Source of the DNA: Rhynchosporium graminicola
Lineage: Eukaryota > Ascomycota > Leotiomycetes > Helotiales > Ploettnerulaceae
Length of the DNA stretch: 64,000 nucleotides
Assembly (NCBI GenBank): GCA_900074885.1
Contig: FJUW01000008.1
Location: 383,561 to 447,560, forward strand
Direction: 5' to 3'
The stretch's first letter is position 1, and each line of letters begins with the position of its first letter. The translations under genes were made by a program, and so were the position numbers. Of this stretch, positions 58,900 through 64,000 are shown piece after piece. The notes under the pieces are model-generated. The model did not search any database. It was given only the letters and a program-made list of their open reading frames with translations, and had not been told where the DNA came from.

Positions 58900-60155
58900 T
58901 ATTAAGTTCGATTAAAATAAGCCGACCTATTCCTATAGTATTTACGCCGGATACCGGAATAAACCCGTCAGGGAACGTAAGCCCTTAATAGAAGGACTCT
59001 AATAACGAACTGCAGCGTATTATATAAGAGATATATAAGCGCTAGCTCCTAATAGAGACCGAGCTAGTAAACACGCGTACCGCCCTAGAGGCGTCGGAGG
59101 CCGAAAGACTTAGATAGGCGCCTAGATCTAATAATACCAGAGACCTATTGTCTTCGAGTGCCCTAATGAAAACCCTTATCGAGTCTCTCGTAGCGTCTTA
59201 GTCGAGCTCCGATAGAGAACCGTCAGGCTCCGGCAGATAAATACCGCTTACCTGGGATAGATATGCAGATACCTTTCGAGATTATCTCCTGAGACTAAGA
59301 AGTTCTTATCGCGTGCGCTTCGCTTAAAGGCTATCTTTCTCCGCCGACTATTACTAGGATACTATTTACGATACTCTCCTACGGCGCGAATAAGCTCGCA
59401 TACAACACTTCTAGGAGAGGGGAAGCCCGATAGACAGCAAGGACCCCGAAGCTTTCTTCGCGCAGCTCGACAAAATATTCGCAGATAGTAATAAGCGAGC
59501 TAAGGCCCTCGAACGGCTCACGAATATAAGGCACTCTATAGGACAGCCCTAGCACAAGCACTAGCTAGAATTCGACGAACTCCTACTAAGCGCTAGAGGA
59601 GAGAGCTAGGAAGACGATATAAAGATAAGTTACCTCCGGAATACGTTTTCTAACCCCGTCCGAATATATATAGCCTCTATAGCTAAGACTACGGATTACT
59701 ACGAATTTGCCGGGGAGGTAGAACGGATCATGACTAACCTCGAAGAGACGGATCAGTTTAAAGTATCGAATAAGAAGTAGAATAATAAGAATAAGGACTT
59801 TAGGATAAATACGGCGGATTATACACGTCCCTAGAAGGCCCCCGTAAAAGCTAAGGTTAACGCCGATAAGGATATAGTAATAGCACCGGCGCGTATAGTA
59901 AGAAACCGAGAAAGGAATAGTAGAGCTTGTAATAATTCCGGCGGTAAATAAAGGGCTAAATAAATAGATATAGCCGAATAAGAGAGACGCCGTAAGAAAA
60001 AGCTCTATTTCCGCTACGGAGTATCCGGGTACCGTATCTATAAGTGCTTATACGCCTTAGTAGTATAACCTACTACGATTAATACGATAGGACTATTACT
60101 AGAGGACGATAATAACGTATCAGACCCTGCTCTTTCAGAATTAGGAAAAGACTAA
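58900..60155 (+). pseudogene. Gypsy-III gag
   Basis: Readable from SRPIPIVFTPDTGINPSGN (58918) through a capsid-like part: SKDPEAFFAQLDKIFADSNK (59432), AKALERLTNIRHSIGQP (59504), ISYLRNTFSNPVRIYIASI (59625) and FAGEVERIMTNLEETDQFK (59704). This is the standard retro_gag arrangement. The knuckle CX2CX4HX4C at 60006-60047 reads Tyr, Tyr, Tyr and Cys. Only about ten stops occur in some 400 codons. It assembles the particle in the active form. Confidence 0.8.
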
Positions 60156-60189
60156 CTCCCTCTTAAAGTTAAGAGCTAGGAGTAGATAA

Positions 60190-63100
60190 AGTATTAGTAA
60201 AAGGATAAGGCAAATTTAAAGAGCTTATAAACGGAAACCTTATATATATAGACGTAATCCTTTAAGAAACGTTCGGAATATTTACTCTTATTAACGAAGG
60301 ATACTAGTACTATACTATAATAAATAAAGACCTTACAGAAGGTCTTAGTCTTATATATATAAGCTACGGAACCCGCGAGATAAAGGGCACTTTAAAAGCT
60401 ATATAGAACTTAAAGACTAAAGGAGTAGTCGGGTTCTAAATGAAAATCGCAGAGTTCGGCTAAAGGGTCTACGTATATATAATACTAAAACTAACTTTTC
60501 TATTAATCTTAGGGAACCCGTGGAAAGCGTAAAATAAGATCAGGATAACGCTTAAAAAACAATAGTACTATTATAGCTTAGTAAAGAAATAGGTAACGGA
60601 AGGACGTAACTATTACTTATATACGGATAATAGTAACTATACCTCGGTATCCGCTACGATATCAGAGGATATAAAGATAACCCTTTAGAATAAAGAAGAG
60701 CTAACTTTAGATTAACTTAAAAATATTCTCCCTCCGGAGATTTAAGATATAGCTCCGCTCTTTTCTAAGCAGGAAGCAGAGAAACTAGCTCCCTATCGAC
60801 CGGGTATCGACTATCGAATCGATATCCGCGAATAATCAGACGGGTCCCTTGCCGCCTTACTATAAGATCCGCTATATAGCATATCTAAAGATAAATTACT
60901 AGTACTAAGAAAGTTATTAAATAGCTTCTTAGAAAAAGGATATATCCGGCTTAGCACTTTAGAAGCAGTAGCCCCCGTCCTTTTTATACAGAAACCCGGG
61001 GGAGGTCTAAGGTTCTACTGCGACTACCGAGCGCTGAATACTATTACGAAGCCAGACCGGTACCCTTTACTATTAATACCGGAGACCTTACGGAACCTCA
61101 TAGGTGCTAAATAGCTTACGAAGGTAGATATAGTTTCGGCATTTCACTAAATATATATAGTATTAGGTCACGAGTATAAAACAGCTTTTCGTATAAGATT
61201 TAAGTCTTTTAAATAGCTCGTATATCCTTTTAGATTATCAGGGGCTCCGGCGAGTTTCTAGCGGTATATTAACAGCTTATTAAGGGAATAATTAGACGAC
61301 TTTACCTCGGCTTATATAGATAATATAGTCGTCTACTCGAACGGCTCTAGAGAAGACCACTTCGAAAAGGTACGAACTATTCTCTATAAGCTTTAGGATA
61401 GTAGACTATACTTAGATCCCGGAAAGAGCGAGTTCGCTCGTAAGAAGCTCAAATATCTAGGATTTATTATATATACCGACGGAAAAGGTATAGGTCCTAA
61501 TCTAGAAAAAGTAATAGTAATTAAGAACTAAGTATAACTTAAGACTTAGAAGGAGGTATAACGTTTCTTAGGATTTATAAACTTCTACTGAATATTTATA
61601 GCGAACTACTTAAAGCTAGCCGCGCCCTTAATAGTATTAATAGGGAAAAGTTACTTATTCTCTTAGGGAAAACTAGAGGAGAAAGTATTTAAGACCCTAA
61701 TAGAGAAGTTTTATAAGGCTCCGGTACTTATATACTAGGATCCGAGACTTCAGATATTCTTAGAGACTGATTATAGTGGATTCGCAATAGGAGGCGCCCT
61801 CCTATAAGAAAAGAACGGAGTCCGACGACTAGTAGGCTTCTTCACTTAGAAGCTAAATAAAGCCGAAATTAATTACGATATTCACGATAAGAAGATACTA
61901 GTAGTAATTACCTACTTGAAATTCTAGGCCCCCGAGTTAAAAGCATATAGCCCTTTCATAATTTAAATAGACTATAAGAACCTTAAGTATTTCATAACTA
62001 AGTAATAGCTATCGGAGCGTTAAGTACGCTAGTATAAGACCTTAGTACTGTTCTAGTTTACCTTAGTATATAAGCCGGGATCCGAAGCTATTGTCCCGGA
62101 TACCTTATTATAAAGGGAGTAAGATACGTTAAGGGAAAGTAATATGAACTCGAGGTTCCGCAGGTTTTTAGACCCGGACTACGTAGCGAACTAGCTTACT
62201 CTAGAAAAGAAAGATAGAATAAGAGTAATAACTATATTAACTTAGTCGGACTGCGATATAAACTCGAGGTTCCGCAGGGTTTTAGACCCGGAATACGTAA
62301 TATACTAGCTAGCTTTAGAAAGAGAAGATAAGATAAGAGTAGTACTTACGTCTACTTAGCTATTAACTGTACCCTCCGGCTAGGTCCTTATCTTAGACCT
62401 AATAGTATCTAGAGGTCCTTTCTAGGATAAAGAACTAAATAACTTATAGGATACTATAGTATAAGAGAATAAGATATATTAAATAGTACTCCGCTTATTA
62501 CAAGATAGGGCCCGATCTTTTCTAAGCGAAATTAAGATTAAAATCTAAGTAAGCGACTATAGTATAGATATAAAGAACTGCTTATATTACTATAGAAAGT
62601 TATGAGTACCGGGCGCCTTAGTTATACTAGAGTCCGACTATAAAGCGATAGACCCCGAGACTCTCGAAAATAATACTCTAAGGATAAGGCTTATCTAGTC
62701 TATCTACGACTCGCCGGTCTATAGTTATCTAGGGCGGGACTCCACTATATCGATATTAGGACGCTCCTTCTACTAGTTACTATAGTCGAGGCATATAAGA
62801 TAATTCTTAAGGAACTATAACTATTATAAGAGAAATAAAGTATAAAGGGAATATAAGCACGGACTCCTAAGACTACTGCCGGTTCCCGACTAATTCTTCT
62901 AAGAGATATCTATAGACTTTATAACTAACTTACTAAACTCTTAAGGTAACTATTACCTTTAGGTAATTAAAAACCGGTTAAGTAAATAGGTAGTTATCGA
63001 AGCGATACCTAGTATGAAAGCAGAGGAATACGCCGAGAAATTCATAGAATACTAAGTAAGAAACCACGGGATACCGCGAGCGATTATAAGCGATAGAGGT

Positions 63101-63995
63101 ACTAACTAGATAAGTATATTCTGGAAGATTTTTTATCGCTTAATCGGCATATAATAAAGACTTAGCTCCGGATACTACTTATAAACTAATAGAGGACTAG
63201 AAAAGCTGAATTAAGATATCTAAGCTTATCTACGAAACTTTATTAACTAGAAGTAGTCCGACTGGAAAAAGTAGCTCCCTATAGCTTAGTTAGCGTTAAA
63301 TAGACGTTACTACGCGAGCCTCGGGATAAGCCTATTCTTTATTATATATAGGTATAAAGCGCTATTACTTATACTATTAGAGACGGAACCCGAGATTAAC
63401 TCCTAGCTACTATCGAGCGAATAAGTAGTAGTATTCGTAAAGAAGATAAAGAAGATTACTAACTTATACTAGTCGAATATAGCAGTATCCGCTTAGAAAC
63501 AGGAGGATAGCGCTAATAGGATAAGGACCCTAGCTCTAGTATACCGGAAGGGAGATAAGGTATAGTTAGACCTACGTAACTACCGGATAAATCAACTAAA
63601 AAAGAGTCTTAATACGAAGTACGCTAAATATATAGTAGACGAAGTATTATCGCCGGTAGCTATTCGTCTATCTAGGGTCCCTAGTAATATTTACTTAGTA
63701 TTCTATATAGATCTATTATAACTAGCGAGCTACGACCTATTACTTAGGTAAGAGACTGATAATAGTCAACCGGGGCTTATGCTATTCGAGACTCACGAAG
63801 AATAGTAAGTAGAGGAGATTCTTTACGCTAGAGATAAATCGAGGAGAAAAGGGAAAAGCAAGGAAGTACTAGTAAAGTAAGCGGGTTACTACGAACTTAT
63901 ATAGGAACCTGTTAAAGACCTATCGGATACTGTAGCTATAGACGAGTTCGAAAGCAAGTATAGAGATATTAAATACTACGATAGACTTAGATAAG
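60190..63995 (+). pseudogene. Gypsy-III pol: protease, RT, RNase H, integrase, chromodomain
   Basis: RT (60850-61560): VAPVLFIQKPGGGLRFYCDY (60969), then LTKVDIVSAFH (61117), FRLSGAPASF (61231) and the YxDD box YIDN at 61313-61324 (second Asp lost). RNase H: IFLETDYSGFAIGGALL (61756). Integrase: RNCNYC-like zinc motif now NYNYYKRNK (62813), EISIDFITNLLNS (62908), NHGIPRAIISDRGTN (63062) with catalytic Asp intact, and GLEKLN (63197) holding the Glu. C-terminal: YRKGDKVWLDLRNYRI (63540 region; the Trp is a TAG). Chromodomain at 63805-63960: VEEILYARDKSRRKGKSK then EVLVK and AGYYELI. Stops are moderate in number. Protease around 60240-60540 has the Asp altered. Confidence 0.88.
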
Positions 63996-64000
63996 TATAA

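Larger units (their letters stand above)
58734..64000 (+). mobile_element. Gypsy-III, chromodomain Ty3/Gypsy, runs off window
   Basis: A third Gypsy family with much lower AT conversion and many surviving CG. It starts tgtaaggggcgagcccc, a TG with a short hairpin (GGGGC/GCCCC), directly at the cut Copia-2 LTR. gag starts within about 180 bp, so the 5' LTR is either very short or missing. gag, protease, RT, RNase H, integrase and chromodomain follow on the plus strand. The chromodomain ends near 63995 and the 3' LTR is outside the window. Confidence 0.85.

Noticed and set aside
59379..59561. 60-codon minus-strand frame
   Set aside because: It is antisense to the Gypsy-III capsid region, which reads clearly on the plus strand.

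Overview
This window is a gene-poor stack of decayed transposable elements from a filamentous ascomycete (Pezizomycotina type) genome. Three things point there: the element set (Tad1-like LINEs, Ty1/Copia, three chromodomain-type or related Ty3/Gypsy families, a FAR1-type MULE remnant); very high AT with CpA/TpG replaced by TpA almost everywhere; and the way reading frames are broken. Gln (CAG/CAA) and Trp codons have become stops, Cys and His of zinc knuckles have become Tyr, and Asp of active sites has become Asn. That is the signature of repeat-induced point mutation (RIP). No host housekeeping gene, tRNA, rRNA or CRISPR was recognised, and the species cannot be named from this sequence.

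Layout. 1-1.4 kb: AT-rich tandem array with one GC-rich patch. 1.7-6.1 kb: LINE 5' fragment (+) and LINE-A (-). 6.8-11.2 kb: a Copia element whose pol is on - while its gag-protease lies on +, as if inverted. 11.2-11.7 kb: Gypsy-I scrap. 12-16 kb: unrecognised decayed coding sequence holding a 946-bp MULE derivative with 49-bp terminal inverted repeats and an 8-bp target duplication. 16-20 kb: LINE-D (-). 21.6-32.4 kb: Gypsy-I copy A (-) with a TCTTC target duplication. 32.5-37.5 kb: older Gypsy-I copy C (-). 37.5-48.6 kb: LINE-B (+), split by Gypsy-II (40613-47521, target duplication AGTAA). 48.6-58.7 kb: a deleted Copia (-), split by Gypsy-I copy B (50687-58463, target duplication AATTC). 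58.7-64 kb: Gypsy-III (+), the least damaged element, running off the window end.

Two results matter most. First, Gypsy-I carries a long extra open frame antisense to gag-pol, between the chromodomain and the 3' LTR. It is present in both complete copies, with a TATATAAA box upstream in its own orientation. Second, copy A contains two exact-length direct duplications (489 and 2551 bp), each split by a single N. Removing them gives 7777 bp, exactly the length of copy B, so they look like unmerged contig overlaps rather than biology.

The elements do not work together as a pathway. They record successive insertions followed by RIP. Relative ages can be read from nesting: LINE-B before Gypsy-II, the deleted Copia before Gypsy-I copy B, and copy C (most degraded) before copies A and B.
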